A DNA stretch of 64,000 bases, from positions 4,154,001 through 4,218,000 of the forward strand of contig NZ_AP022584.1 in assembly GCF_010731675.1 (NCBI RefSeq), given 5' to 3'. Shown one piece after another: positions 25,923-35,343 of the stretch (position 1 is its first letter; each line of letters opens with the position of its first letter). Both the position numbers and the translations under genes were made by a program. A model generated the notes under the pieces. That model was not told the origin of the DNA. It did no database searches and saw only the letters and a list, made by a program, of their open reading frames with translations. The stretch comes from Mycobacterium marseillense. Lineage in GTDB: Bacteria > Actinomycetota > Actinomycetes > Mycobacteriales > Mycobacteriaceae.

Positions 25923-27427
25923 CAGAAGATCCCCGGCGGGATCGTCGGCGCCTTGTCGAGCACCAGCGGACTGACCGTGATGTTGAGCGCGCCCAGGGCG
26001 CCCGCCTGCAGGTCGGCAAGGGCTTCGGCCGCGGCCAAGAACCGCCGCTGTTCGGCTTCGGCGACCACGCCCTCGGCCAGCTCGGTGAACTTTCCGATGT
26101 ACTGCTTGCGCTCGAACGGCCGCGCTCCCAGCGGATGAGCGTCGGCGACGGCGATCTCGTCGACGATGACCTCACCGTTTTTGAGGGTGACCTCGGCGCG
26201 CGCGCCGAACGCCTTCTCCGCCGGATCCGCGGAGTGGTAGCGCCGCGTCCACTCAAGATCCTCGACCGTCGAGATCTTGTGCCACAGCTCGACGGTGTCG
26301 GGCCGGTGCGCCCGCTGCGGCGCATACGAGCGCTCGTGATGCCAGGTGCCGTCCTGCAGCGCGACCGCGAAGATGTACATCACCGAGTGATCCAGCGTCT
26401 CGCGGGAGGCGTCCGGGTCGAACTTCTGTGGATCGCCCGAGCCGGTGCCGATCACGTAGTGCGTGTGATGGCTGGTATGCAGCACGATCGTCGCGACCTG
26501 GTCCAGATCGCCGATCCGTTCGCGCATCCGGCGGGCCAAGTCGATCAGCGCCTGACTCTGATACTCAGCCGAGTGCTCCTTGGTGTAGCTGTCCAGAATG
26601 GCCCGCTTGGGCTCGCCGGGCTCGGGCAGCGGGACGTGATAGGTGTGCTCGGGCCCCGAAAGCAGCCAGGCGATCACGCCGTCCTCGCCCTCCCAGATCG
26701 GGGCCGGCGCGCTCTCGCCGCGCATGGCGCGGTCGACGGCCTCGATGGCGACCTTCCCCGCCCAGGCGGGCGCGTACGCCTTCCAGCTCGAGATCAGCCC
26801 CTTGCGCGACTGCCGGGTCGACGTCGTCAGGTGCAGCGCCTGCCCGATCGCAGAGTAGATGGTCTCCTTGTCCAGGCCCAACATCGTGCCCAGCCCAGCG
26901 GCTACCGACGGACCCAGGTGGGCGACGTGGTCAATCTTGTGCTCGTGCAAGCAGATTCCCTTGACCAGGTCGATCTGGATCTCATAGCCGGTCGCGATGC
27001 CCCGGATCAGGTCGGCACCGCCGATCCCCAGCTGCTGCGCCACCGCCACCAGAGCGGGGATGTTGTCACCCGGATGCGAGTACTCGGCGGCCAGAAACGT
27101 GTCGTGGAAATCCAATTCGCGTACCGCGACGCCGTTCGCCCAGGCCGCCCACCCGGGGGAGTAGTCACCCTCGATACCGAAAACCTTGGCGCCCTTGGCC
27201 ACGGCGGGATGTGCCTGCGCCTGAGCCCGCGCGACCGCCACCGGCCGCCGCACCAGTGAGGCCGCCGAGACCGCGGCGTTGTCGATGATGCGGTTGATCA
27301 CCATCGCCTCGACCTCGGCGGGCACGGCGACCGGATCGGCCGCGACCTCGGCGATCTTCCACGCCAGGTGTTCCCTACGAGGGAAGTCGTCGGCGCTACG
27401 ACGGGTCCGAACATCATGAATGCGCAT
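25922..27427 (-). CDS. prpD: 2-Methylcitrate dehydratase PrpD
   Basis: Dehydrates 2-methylcitrate to 2-methyl-cis-aconitate. The start at 27427 ([20 protein letters not shown]) gives 501 residues; a longer open frame upstream would run into the prpR promoter. The MmgE/PrpD fold shows [18 protein letters not shown] early, then [40 protein letters not shown] and, later, [20 protein letters not shown]. It is the first gene of the prpD-prpB-prpC-pca series and is read divergently from prpR. Confidence 0.93.
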   Translation of the reverse strand: MRIHDVRTRRSADDFPRREHLAWKIAEVAADPVAVPAEVEAMVINRIIDNAAVSAASLVRRPVAVARAQAQAHPAVAKGAKVFGIEGDYSPGWAAWANGVAVRELDFHDTFLAAEYSHPGDNIPALVAVAQQLGIGGADLIRGIATGYEIQIDLVKGICLHEHKIDHVAHLGPSVAAGLGTMLGLDKETIYSAIGQALHLTTSTRQSRKGLISSWKAYAPAWAGKVAIEAVDRAMRGESAPAPIWEGEDGVIAWLLSGPEHTYHVPLPEPGEPKRAILDSYTKEHSAEYQSQALIDLARRMRERIGDLDQVATIVLHTSHHTHYVIGTGSGDPQKFDPDASRETLDHSVMYIFAVALQDGTWHHERSYAPQRAHRPDTVELWHKISTVEDLEWTRRYHSADPAEKAFGARAEVTLKNGEVIVDEIAVADAHPLGARPFERKQYIGKFTELAEGVVAEAEQRRFLAAAEALADLQAGALGALNITVSPLVLDKAPTIPPGIF

Positions 27428-27504
27428 AACTCGCACAGTACGCAGGGCTAGAGACCCCGTAAATCCCCTGTAAGAGCGTAATCTTGTGTCCTTATCCGCC
27501 TGGA

Positions 27505-27512
27505 TTTGCGAA
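27505..27512. promoter_or_regulatory. Possible PrpR/RamB-type site in the prpD-prpR spacer
   Basis: The 110-base spacer contains TTTGCGAA, close to the TTTGCAAA core reported for PrpR and RamB binding in mycobacteria. It is 26 bases before the proposed prpR GTG and 78 bases from the prpD ATG. A match this short and imperfect is only suggestive. Confidence 0.3.
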
Positions 27513-27537
27513 TGTTGTGAAAGGGGTTGGGCGTACG

Positions 27538-28971
27538 GTGGCATCCGTGGCGAAGACGTTCGCCGGCGCACGGCTACGGCGACTGCGCGAGGAACAGGGG
27601 CTGACCCAGGTGGCGCTGGCGCGCGTCCTGGGGCTGTCGACCAGTTACGTCAACCAGCTGGAGAATGACCAGCGCCCGATCACCGTTCCGGTATTGCTCA
27701 CCCTCACCGAACGATTCGACCTGCCGAGCCAGTACTTCGCACCGGAGTCCGACGCCCGGCTGATTTCCGACCTGCGGGAGGTGCTCGCCGAGGCGCCCGC
27801 GACGGTGGGGCAGGTCGAGGAGCTCGTCGCCCGCATGCCCGCGATCGGCCAGACCCTGGTCAACCTGCACCGGCGGCTGCACGACACGACGGCGGACCTG
27901 GAAGCCCTGCACAGCCGCGCGAATTCGGAAGTCTCGGACGCGTCGTCGCTGTCCCAGCAACCCATGCCGTTCGAAGAGGTCCGCGATTTCTTCTACGACC
28001 GCAAGAACTACATCGGCGAACTGGACCTCGCGGCCGAAGAGCTGTTCACCAAGAACCACTTGCGAATCGGCGGACTCGACGGTCAGCTCGCCGAACTGCT
28101 CGCCGAACAGCTCGGCGTCTCGGTGGTGATCGACGACGGTCAGCTGTTGGATCCCAACTCCAAGCGCCTGTTCGCGCCCGAATCGAAAACCGTGTACCTG
28201 GCTCGGTGGCTGCATCCGGGCCAGCGTGCCTTTCAACTCGCCACCCAGATCGCCCTGCTCACCCAGCCCGGGTTGATCACCGGGATCATCGCCGGCGACG
28301 ACCAACTCAGCGACGACGCCCGCGGTGTGGCGCGCATCGGGCTGGCCAACTATTTCGCCGGCGCCCTGCTGCTGCCGTACCTGAGATTCCTCGACGCGGC
28401 CGAGGTCGTCCGCTACGACATCGACCAGCTGGCAAGGCGATTCGAGGTGGGCTTCGAAACCATCTGCCACCGGCTGTCCACGCTGCAGCGCCCGAACGCG
28501 CGGGGCGTGCCGTTCATCTTCGTCCGCACCGACAGCGCCGGGAACATCTCGAAGCGCCAGTCCGCCACCGCCTTTCACTTCTCCCGCGTCGGCGGCAACT
28601 GTCCGCTATGGGTGGTCCATCATGCGTTTTCGCGGCCCGGCCAGTTTTTGACGCAAGTCGCGCAGATGCCAGACCAGCGCACCTACTTCTGGGTGGCGCG
28701 GACCACCACCACGGAGCCGAGCCGATACCTGGGCCCGGACAAGAGTTTCGCGATCGGACTGGGATGCGACATCGCGCACGCGGAGAAGTTGATCTACTCG
28801 GTCGGCATCGATTTGGCCGACGCCGAGTCGATCGTGCCGATCGGTGCCGGCTGCAAGATCTGCGACCGGCCCGCCTGCCCGCAACGCGCGTTTCCCTACC
28901 TCGGCCACCCTGTGTACGTCGACCCGCACAGCACCACCGATCTGCCGTATCCGCCGGCGATCACGCCCTGA
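27538..28971 (+). CDS. prpR: Methylcitrate-cycle regulator PrpR
   Basis: Propionate-responsive transcriptional regulator of about 477 residues. The GTG at 27538 is preferred, with another nine bases on as an alternative; the TTG at 27484 is unlikely. Residues 5-60 are an XRE helix-turn-helix ([29 protein letters not shown]). The middle resembles the IrrE-like region that binds acyl-CoA in PrpR. Near the C-terminus [18 protein letters not shown] has a Cys-x2-Cys-x4-Cys cluster, in line with the iron-sulfur cluster described for mycobacterial PrpR. It is divergent from prpD and should activate the operon on propionyl-CoA. Confidence 0.93.
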   Translation: MASVAKTFAGARLRRLREEQGLTQVALARVLGLSTSYVNQLENDQRPITVPVLLTLTERFDLPSQYFAPESDARLISDLREVLAEAPATVGQVEELVARMPAIGQTLVNLHRRLHDTTADLEALHSRANSEVSDASSLSQQPMPFEEVRDFFYDRKNYIGELDLAAEELFTKNHLRIGGLDGQLAELLAEQLGVSVVIDDGQLLDPNSKRLFAPESKTVYLARWLHPGQRAFQLATQIALLTQPGLITGIIAGDDQLSDDARGVARIGLANYFAGALLLPYLRFLDAAEVVRYDIDQLARRFEVGFETICHRLSTLQRPNARGVPFIFVRTDSAGNISKRQSATAFHFSRVGGNCPLWVVHHAFSRPGQFLTQVAQMPDQRTYFWVARTTTTEPSRYLGPDKSFAIGLGCDIAHAEKLIYSVGIDLADAESIVPIGAGCKICDRPACPQRAFPYLGHPVYVDPHSTTDLPYPPAITP

Positions 28972-29845
28972 GCGCGCTGAGGTCGGGCCGGCCGCCGAGG
29001 CGCTGGACCGTGGAGCTGGCGGCCGCGGCCGCCAGCTCGCCGGCCTCCGGCGGTGTGGCGCCATCACGCAGCGCGGCGATCAGACCGGCCACGAACGCGT
29101 CGCCGGCGCCGGTCGGGTCCATCACGTCGACGTCGGCGAATTCGAAAAGCTGGCTGCCGCCGCGCCACGACACGAGGTCACCGACCTTCGGAACCGCGAT
29201 GGCAACCAGTCCCGGACCGCAGGTCAACAGGTTGTCGGCCAGCTCGAACGCCTGCTTCGCCGTGGTGATTTCGCGGCCCGCGATGAGTGAGGCTTCCGTG
29301 GTGTCGGCGCGGATCACGTCGACCGCCGCGAGCAGGTCGGCCCGAACGTGCGGGGCGGGCGCGCCGTCAGCCACCACGCGCAGCCCCCGCCGCCGCGCGC
29401 GTTGCGCCGCTTCCAACGCGGTGGTCGGCGGCTGCTGCAGCTGAATGGACACGGTATCGCCGGTGTCGAACAACGAGGCTGACCGATCGAGGTCGGCGAC
29501 CTGAACCAGCGAGCTTTCCGGCACGTCTTCGAGGAGCATGCGTTCCGCCGGTTTTGGGACCACGTCGATCAACAGGGCTGTGGTGCCGCGACGCGCAACG
29601 CCGCCGACGTCGATGCCGTCCCCCCGGGCCTGCGCCAGTACCGACTCCCCGACGTCGTCGTCACCGGCCACCCCGATGAGCGCGACCGGTACACCCAGCT
29701 GCGCCAGGCCCACCGCCTGATTGGCGCCCTTGCCGCCGAGCAACTCCTTGCGCTGCAGGATCGTGGCGGAATCGTCGGTCGTCGGCGGCCCATCGGTACG
29801 CAGCACCAGATCGCGCGCTATCTGGCCGATCACCACAACGCCCAT
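28961..29845 (-). CDS. PfkB/ribokinase family sugar kinase
   Basis: A 294-residue kinase with both family signatures: ELLGGKGANQAVGLAQLGVP (about 35-54) and DPTGAGDAFVAGL (about 245-257), where the aspartate is the catalytic base. The first module, MGVVVIGQIARDLVL, and the lid strand fit ribokinase. The sugar is likely ribose or a similar furanose, but adenosine-kinase-like use cannot be excluded. It converges on prpR with an 11-base overlap. No sugar transporter is near. Confidence 0.88.
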   Translation of the reverse strand: MGVVVIGQIARDLVLRTDGPPTTDDSATILQRKELLGGKGANQAVGLAQLGVPVALIGVAGDDDVGESVLAQARGDGIDVGGVARRGTTALLIDVVPKPAERMLLEDVPESSLVQVADLDRSASLFDTGDTVSIQLQQPPTTALEAAQRARRRGLRVVADGAPAPHVRADLLAAVDVIRADTTEASLIAGREITTAKQAFELADNLLTCGPGLVAIAVPKVGDLVSWRGGSQLFEFADVDVMDPTGAGDAFVAGLIAALRDGATPPEAGELAAAAASSTVQRLGGRPDLSALRA

Positions 29846-29922
29846 GGGTACACAGTGCCCGGTCTTGACGGGCGCGGCAACGCAATGATCCAGTGAGCCA
29901 TGCCGTCGATCGGGGAAAATGC

Positions 29923-30903
29923 GTGCCCAAAGTAGCGATACTCGACGACTACGCCGGGGTGGCCTTGCAGGTCGCCGACTGGGCGCCGGTGCAGATGCGC
30001 TCTGACGTAACCGTTTTCGACCGCCACCTCTCCGAAGGCGCGGCCGCCGAAGCGCTGCGGCCGTTCGATGTGGTGTGCACCCTGCGCGAGCGGATGGCGT
30101 TTCCGTCGACGTTGATCGCGCGGCTGCCGAACCTGAAGCTGATCACCATCGTCGGCACGAGCCTGCCCAACCTGGACATGGGCGCGGCCACCGAGCGCGG
30201 GGTCGCGGTCGCCCATTCCGATTTTGCGCTTCCCCGATTCAGGGCGATGCGCGATGCGACGCCGGAACTCGCCTGGGGCTTGATGATCGCAACGGTGCGC
30301 CGGCTGGCAGAAGAGCATCGCAACATGCGCGACGGCGGCTGGCAGAGCGCCGCGGGCATGACGCTGGCGGGCAAGACGCTCGGCCTGCTCGGTCTGGGCC
30401 GGGTCGGCAAGCGAATGGCGGAGTATGCCAAGGCGTTTGGCATGGACGTCATTGCGTGGAGCCAGAATCTCACCGAGGACACCGCCGCGAGCGTGGGCGC
30501 CCGGCGGGTGGAGAAGGCGGTCCTGTTCGAGGCCTCCGACGTGGTCTCCATCCATCTGGTGCTCTCCGAGCGCACCCGGGGGCTGGTCGGTGCGTCCGAG
30601 CTGGCTTCGATGAAGCCGCACGCCTACCTGATCAACACGTCCAGAGGCCCGATCGTCGACGAGGCGGCCCTACTGGCCGCGTTGGAGTCCGGGCGTATCG
30701 CCGGTGCCGGGCTGGACGTGTACGACATCGAGCCCCTGCCCAGTGATCACCGGTTGCGGCGGCTCCCGAATGTGACGCTGTCTCCGCACCTGGGGTACGT
30801 CACCCGCGAGATGCTCGGCGCCTTCTACTCCGACACCGTGGAGTCAGTGGTGGCCTGGCTGGACGGGAAGCCGATCCGGATCGCTAACCCCGAGGTGTTG
30901 TAG
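29923..30903 (+). CDS. D-2-hydroxyacid dehydrogenase family protein
   Basis: A 326-residue NAD(P)-dependent enzyme of the phosphoglycerate/glyoxylate reductase type. The GTG at 29923 has GGGGAA upstream and is preferred to an earlier GTG at 29893. The Rossmann loop reads KTLGLLGLGRVGKRMAEY (about 148-165). Catalytic positions sit in LINTSRGPIVDEAALL (Arg), DVYDIEPLP (Glu) and LSPHLGYVT (His). The precise 2-ketoacid is unknown. It begins 77 bases after the divergent kinase. Confidence 0.9.
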   Translation: MPKVAILDDYAGVALQVADWAPVQMRSDVTVFDRHLSEGAAAEALRPFDVVCTLRERMAFPSTLIARLPNLKLITIVGTSLPNLDMGAATERGVAVAHSDFALPRFRAMRDATPELAWGLMIATVRRLAEEHRNMRDGGWQSAAGMTLAGKTLGLLGLGRVGKRMAEYAKAFGMDVIAWSQNLTEDTAASVGARRVEKAVLFEASDVVSIHLVLSERTRGLVGASELASMKPHAYLINTSRGPIVDEAALLAALESGRIAGAGLDVYDIEPLPSDHRLRRLPNVTLSPHLGYVTREMLGAFYSDTVESVVAWLDGKPIRIANPEVL

Positions 30904-30918
30904 CGACGCTGTCCCCGG

Positions 30919-31527
30919 TCACTTCCGCTTCCAGTGCGGACTCTTGACCGCGTCGAGCGCCTCGGTGACGTAGCGGTCGAGCGGCCAGGGATTTCCGGAT
31001 TGCCGTACCCACTGCTGGAAGGCGTAATCGGCTGCGGCGAAGGCGATTTGCACGAGCAAGCCGGGACGGAGGTCGACGGCCGGGTCGACGCCCATCCGCT
31101 CGGCGATGAGCTTGGTGGCCCGCTCCTTGTCGGCGGGCCGGTGCACCGTGACCTTGTCGAGCAGGTCGGGGACTACCAGCAGCGCCTCACGCCATTCTTC
31201 GGTGTCGGTCTGGTCGAACGAGCGGGTGCGGGTGATGATGGCGTTGATCAGCGCGATGTCGGGCGATTCGGCGGCCGGGCGGCCTTCGAGGAGATTGACG
31301 ATCGCGGCGCCGCCGTAGCGCACGGGCGCAAGCAGCAGCTCCTCTTTTGCCGGCACGTGACGGAAGAAGGTGCGCGGGGAAACGCCTGCTGCCGTGGCGA
31401 TCTCTTCGGTGGTCACCGCGTCATACCCACGCTCGACGAACAGCCGGAAGGCCGCGCGCCGGATGTCGGCGCGGATCTGTGCGCGCTGCCGATCGCGAAG
31501 CGACTCTGGTCTGGTGGGAGAGGTCAC
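30919..31527 (-). CDS. TetR-family transcriptional regulator
   Basis: A 202-residue regulator whose DNA-binding helix-turn-helix is TTEEIATAAGVSPRTFFRHV (about 38-57), with an arginine-rich N-terminus and a MftR-like C-terminal helix bundle. Its ATG overlaps the stop of the upstream SDR by four bases, so it is the last gene of the four-gene operon that starts at 33867. The perfect palindrome at 33937-33951 ahead of that operon is its most likely binding site, which would make it autoregulatory. Confidence 0.9.
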   Translation of the reverse strand: MTSPTRPESLRDRQRAQIRADIRRAAFRLFVERGYDAVTTEEIATAAGVSPRTFFRHVPAKEELLLAPVRYGGAAIVNLLEGRPAAESPDIALINAIITRTRSFDQTDTEEWREALLVVPDLLDKVTVHRPADKERATKLIAERMGVDPAVDLRPGLLVQIAFAAADYAFQQWVRQSGNPWPLDRYVTEALDAVKSPHWKRK

Positions 31528-32297
31528 CGGAAGCTGCCGATCCCGCCGTCCACGTGGATGGTCTGCCCGGTGATGAACGTCGCGTCACTGCCTAGCAGGA
31601 ACGCGACCAGCGCGCCCACGTCCGTGCGTACGTCGCCGATGCGCTTCATCGGGACGCGCCCGACGGCCTTCTCGTATTCCTTGGGCGCGAAGGACTTCCA
31701 GTATTTGACGCCATCCGACTCCGCGAACGGGCAGATGACGTTGACGCGGATGTTGTCGCGTCCCCATTCGAGCGCCGCGACCTTGGACAGTCCGCGGATG
31801 CCTTCCTTGGCGGCCGCGTACCCGCCCCACTTGGGCTCGCCGCCCGTGCCCGTCCCGGAGCCGAGGTTGACGATCGAGCCGCCCCCCTGTCTGACCATCA
31901 GCGGGTGTACGGCCTGCATGAGCAGGAAAGTCGCCCGGGGGCCCACGTCGTAGCCGAGCGCGAGGTCTTCGGTGGTGATGTCGACGAACGCCTTGGGCTC
32001 GTTGGTGGCGATCGCGTTGTTCACCAGACCATGCACGGCGCCGAAGGCGTCGATCGCCGCGGCCGCGATCCGCTGTGCGCTGTCGGGGTCGCGCAGGTCG
32101 GCGACGAGCCGTTCCACCGTCCCGATCGCCTCGAGTTCGGCGGTGGTCGCCGCGAGGGCTTGCTCTTGGATGTCGACCAGCAGCACGGCCGCGCCGCGCT
32201 CGAGCAGCGCGGTGGCGACGCCCTTGCCGACGCCCTGGGCGGCGCCGGTGACGATCGCGACGTGCCCGCGCATCGAATCGGGGTGGCTGTAGCTCAT
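31524..32297 (-). CDS. Short-chain dehydrogenase/reductase
   Basis: A 257-residue SDR with cofactor loop VTGAAQGVGKGVA, an acidic residue after the second strand (LLVDIQEQ) that favours NAD(H), NNAIATNEP, the catalytic serine region IVNLGSGTGTGG and the catalytic YAAAK (WGGYAAAKEGIRGL). It ends with the usual TGQTIHVDGG. It overlaps its neighbours on both sides by four bases, so it is tightly coupled with the VOC protein and TetR. Substrate unknown. Confidence 0.92.
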   Translation of the reverse strand: MSYSHPDSMRGHVAIVTGAAQGVGKGVATALLERGAAVLLVDIQEQALAATTAELEAIGTVERLVADLRDPDSAQRIAAAAIDAFGAVHGLVNNAIATNEPKAFVDITTEDLALGYDVGPRATFLLMQAVHPLMVRQGGGSIVNLGSGTGTGGEPKWGGYAAAKEGIRGLSKVAALEWGRDNIRVNVICPFAESDGVKYWKSFAPKEYEKAVGRVPMKRIGDVRTDVGALVAFLLGSDATFITGQTIHVDGGIGSFR

Positions 32298-32785
32298 TCG
32301 GCGGGTCCCATCTGCAGTTGTACGCCGCGGTGCATCTCGTAGGTGCTCCGTGCCCCGTTGGGCAGTTCGATGAACTCCACCGGCGTCCCGTCGGGATCCT
32401 TGACGAAAAACATTCGGACACCGCCGATCTCGAAGGGCTCCTGGTCGGGGGTGTAACCGGCGGAGACGATGCGGCGATGGGTGTCGTCGAGGTCGGTCAC
32501 CGACAGCGAGACGTTGTGGATCCCCGTGATGCCCCGTCGCTGTTTGTGTTCGGTCGGCGTGGCGCCGATCGACAGCAGCTCGATCATCAGCCCACCCAGC
32601 AGGCCGCCGACGACGCGGCCCTCCTGCTTGCGGGTCGCGTGCAACACCGCGTCGAAGGGCTCTCCGGAGATGAGCGTTTCGAAGACCACGTCCATGCCGA
32701 GGACATCCCGGTAGAACGCCAGCGCGCGGTCCATGTCGGTGACGCCGACGACGAGGTGGCAGAACGACACGTCGCCGAGGATCAT
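32294..32785 (-). CDS. VOC (glyoxalase superfamily) protein
   Basis: A 163-residue two-module protein. Likely metal ligands are His in VSFCHLVVGVTDMDRA, Glu in GLMIELLS, His in ITGIHNVSLSVTDLDD and Glu in TPVEFIELPNG. The modules are typical of epimerases, ring-cleaving dioxygenases and glyoxalases. It overlaps the SDR and the DapB-like gene by four bases each, so it acts in the same pathway. Confidence 0.88.
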   Translation of the reverse strand: MILGDVSFCHLVVGVTDMDRALAFYRDVLGMDVVFETLISGEPFDAVLHATRKQEGRVVGGLLGGLMIELLSIGATPTEHKQRRGITGIHNVSLSVTDLDDTHRRIVSAGYTPDQEPFEIGGVRMFFVKDPDGTPVEFIELPNGARSTYEMHRGVQLQMGPAE

Positions 32786-33867
32786 GGCGTGCCCGCCGCG
32801 AGGTTCGGGCCCGGCCGGCCGGCGAACAACGGCAGGTCGAGGTAGGTCTTGATGCCCGGTTCCGCGGCGCAGACGTCGGGAACGGCGTTGATGCAGTGGT
32901 TGGCGGTGACCACGACGCCCGGATTCTTGATCAGCCCTTCGGCGATCGTCTCCGGCTGCAGCCCCTTGAAGGTCAGGTTCACGTCGGGGTCCCCGGTGAT
33001 CTCGACCTCGAAGCGTTCGCCACGCCCCCCGAAATCCCAGGCGGGATCGAGGTTTTCCTCACCCATCAGCCAGTTGACCGCGGCGGTGATGACCGGCTCG
33101 CCATCGACCAGCGCTTGCCAGCGGAAGCGGCGCGCCGCCACGGTTCCGACGGTGATCGGGAACGGGTCGTAGTCGATCTCGGCGGTCGCCACGGCGACGT
33201 CCTGGATGGTTCTTATGTTGGGGTCGATGCGAAATCCCATGTGGTCGGCGATCATTCGCACCGACTGTTTGAAGCCCCCGTCGAGCAGCCCGGCCATCGG
33301 TCCTTGGGTGGCTTCCTCCGGGGTGCCGCCGAACCCCATGATGTGGCGCACCACGTCGGGTGCGTTGTAGGTGCGGATGTCGGAGAACTCCTCGGCGCGC
33401 ACGTGCGTGATCGCGGACGACAGCGAGGACACCATGAGCGGGAATCGCTCCGTGATCCCCCCGGGATGGATCCCCGAACCATGCAGCGTCACACCGCTTT
33501 CCGCCGCGGCGTCGGCGACGGCCTGGTGACGGGGGTTGGCCGGATCGGGATAGACCCACCCAACCGGTGTGACGACATTCTTGCCGGACCGCAGGATCGC
33601 GATGACCTCGTCGTCGTTGGGTATCAGCGGGCTGTACATGACGCAGTCGGCGTCCAGCGCCAGCACCTCGTCAATGCTGGTGGTCGCGGTGACACCCAGG
33701 TCCTGCGTGCCGATGATCCGCCCGACGTCGACCCCGTTCTTGTCCGCGCTGTGCACCCAGCACCCGACGAGTTCCAGCTGCGGGTGATTGAGGACGCACT
33801 GGATCGCCGCCTTACCCACACCCCCGGTGGCCCACTGGATGACACGAAGCTTGGACGGGCTACTCAT
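32782..33867 (-). CDS. Dihydrodipicolinate-reductase-like NAD(P)-binding protein
   Basis: A 361-residue protein beginning MSSPSKLRVIQWATGGVGKA, where the glycine loop binds nucleotide. GGGAGGT is upstream; a second ATG one codon earlier (33870) is also possible. The fold resembles DapB and mycobacterial diketopiperazine/2,4-diaminopentanoate dehydrogenase-like proteins. GSGIHPGGITERFP is the central conserved patch. It is the first gene of the operon with the VOC, SDR and TetR genes. A homolog of the same type lies at 52654-53715. Its true substrate is unknown; lysine synthesis is unlikely given the context. Confidence 0.83.
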   Translation of the reverse strand: MSSPSKLRVIQWATGGVGKAAIQCVLNHPQLELVGCWVHSADKNGVDVGRIIGTQDLGVTATTSIDEVLALDADCVMYSPLIPNDDEVIAILRSGKNVVTPVGWVYPDPANPRHQAVADAAAESGVTLHGSGIHPGGITERFPLMVSSLSSAITHVRAEEFSDIRTYNAPDVVRHIMGFGGTPEEATQGPMAGLLDGGFKQSVRMIADHMGFRIDPNIRTIQDVAVATAEIDYDPFPITVGTVAARRFRWQALVDGEPVITAAVNWLMGEENLDPAWDFGGRGERFEVEITGDPDVNLTFKGLQPETIAEGLIKNPGVVVTANHCINAVPDVCAAEPGIKTYLDLPLFAGRPGPNLAAGTP

Positions 33868-33936
33868 CATTGACCTCCCGGACGGCAGTGCGCGGCCTTT
33901 ACACATCGACGAACAAAATGGCAGGCTATGACTTGC

Positions 33937-33951
33937 TGACAGTGACTGTCA
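33937..33951. promoter_or_regulatory. Perfect 15-bp palindrome, probable TetR operator
   Basis: TGACAGT-G-ACTGTCA lies in the 113-base spacer between the DapB-like operon and the divergent SDR. The half-sites are exact complements around a single central G. Size, symmetry and position fit a TetR-family operator that could control both directions. The regulator encoded at the far end of the left-hand operon is the natural candidate. Confidence 0.68.
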
Positions 33952-33980
33952 ATGATCGGCGGTTCGGGAAAGGTCTGTTG

Positions 33981-34838
33981 ATGAGCGTCCTCGACGGGAA
34001 GATCGCGATCGTGACCGGCACCAGCCGCGGCGTGGGCGTCGGCATCGCCCACGAGCTGCTGCGGGCGGGCGCGACGGTAATCGGCTGCTCCCGTTCGCCG
34101 CTCGATGGCCTCCCCGGCATCGAAAAAGACTGGGCGCCCCGCGCTTTCCAGAAGGTCTGCGACCAAGGTGACCATCGCTCGATCGACTCCTTCGTCGCGG
34201 ACGTCGTGGCCGCCCACGGCCGGGTCGACATCCTGGTCAACAACGCCGGCGGCACCGTTCCGGCGCCGCATGCCGAGGGCATTCCCGAACTGGTGCAACG
34301 CATCCAGGGCGCACCCGCCAGCGACGACGAGTACGCGCGCACCGCGCTCTTCCATGCGTTCGCGGTGCAGATGAACCTCATCAGCCCGCTGTGGTTCGCC
34401 ATCCGCGCCTACCGGCAGATGCAGACCCAGGACGGCGTCGGCGCCATCATCAACATTTCCAGCGGTGCGGGACATCCGGCGGGATCGCCGACGCTGGTCT
34501 CCTACGGCGCGGCCAAAAGCGGGCTCAACCACCTCACGCGATCACTGGCCGAGGAGTGGGGCCCGAAGGTGCGCGTCAACTGCGTGGCACTGGGGCCGAC
34601 GATGACCGAAAATTTCCGATCGTTCGTGCTGCCCAAGGACGATCCGACCGGCGAGAAGTACTTCGCCGCCGTCCCCCTGCGCCGCGCCGGCGAGCCCGCG
34701 GAGGTGGGGCGGGTCTGCGTGTTCCTCGCGAGCGGGCAGGCCGACTTCGTCAACGGCACCACCATCGAATGCGACGGCGGGATGCTGCCCGGGGTCCTGT
34801 ACGACGCGGGCCTGAAGACGATCACCGACCTGCTCTGA
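33981..34838 (+). CDS. Short-chain dehydrogenase/reductase
   Basis: A 285-residue SDR (MSVLDGKIAIVTGTSRGVGVG) with GGGAAAGG upstream of the ATG at 33981. Longer in-frame extension would run through the palindromic operator and is rejected. It has the NNAGG turn, ISSGAGHPAGS and the catalytic YGAAKSG, then PLRRAGEPAEVGRVCVFLAS and a C-terminal tail typical of acyl or sterol SDRs. It is divergent from the DapB-like operon and likely shares its regulation. Confidence 0.9.
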   Translation: MSVLDGKIAIVTGTSRGVGVGIAHELLRAGATVIGCSRSPLDGLPGIEKDWAPRAFQKVCDQGDHRSIDSFVADVVAAHGRVDILVNNAGGTVPAPHAEGIPELVQRIQGAPASDDEYARTALFHAFAVQMNLISPLWFAIRAYRQMQTQDGVGAIINISSGAGHPAGSPTLVSYGAAKSGLNHLTRSLAEEWGPKVRVNCVALGPTMTENFRSFVLPKDDPTGEKYFAAVPLRRAGEPAEVGRVCVFLASGQADFVNGTTIECDGGMLPGVLYDAGLKTITDLL

Positions 34839-34885
34839 TCCCGGTCGGCGTGCTTCCAGAACACAGCTAGGGCAAGGAGATTCAC

Positions 34886-35269
34886 GTGAGCAGCCTGGAA
34901 CCGACTGCCGAACAGCTCGCCGTGCTGGCGGCGCGACCCGCCGACGCGCCGGTGGTGATGGTCAACCTGTTGAAGTTCAAACCCGAGGGCGGCCTTCAGA
35001 GCTACCTGCAATACGGCCAGGAAGTCGTTCCGCATCTCGAACGCGTGGGCGCCACCCTGCGCTACGCCGGGGGAGCGCCGTCGGTCGTGATCGGCGAGGG
35101 CGAACGGCCTTGGTGGGACGTGATTCTCATCGTCGAATACCCGACGCCCCAGGCCTTCATCGACATGGTGACCACGCAGGAGTATGCCAAGGTGCACGAG
35201 CATCGCGCCGCGGGTCTGGACCGCGGAGACCTGATCGCGACGTCGACGTGGTCGGTCGTGGCTGACTAA
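34886..35269 (+). CDS. DUF1330-family protein
   Basis: A 127-residue protein with an excellent ribosome site (AAGGAGA) before the GTG at 34886. The ferredoxin-like alpha/beta fold is suggested by VVMVNLLKFKPEGG, VGATLRYAGGAPSVVIGEG, WWDVILIVEYPTPQAFIDMV and a final short helix. DUF1330 proteins often accompany catabolic SDR genes. It is 47 bases after the SDR on the same strand and is probably co-transcribed. Confidence 0.82.
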   Translation: MSSLEPTAEQLAVLAARPADAPVVMVNLLKFKPEGGLQSYLQYGQEVVPHLERVGATLRYAGGAPSVVIGEGERPWWDVILIVEYPTPQAFIDMVTTQEYAKVHEHRAAGLDRGDLIATSTWSVVAD

Positions 35270-35343
35270 CCGGCGGCAGATCGGCTCATCGCCGATCTGG
35301 GCAGACATCCACACGCTGGCGCCAGTCGCGGTCTAATGGGTGG

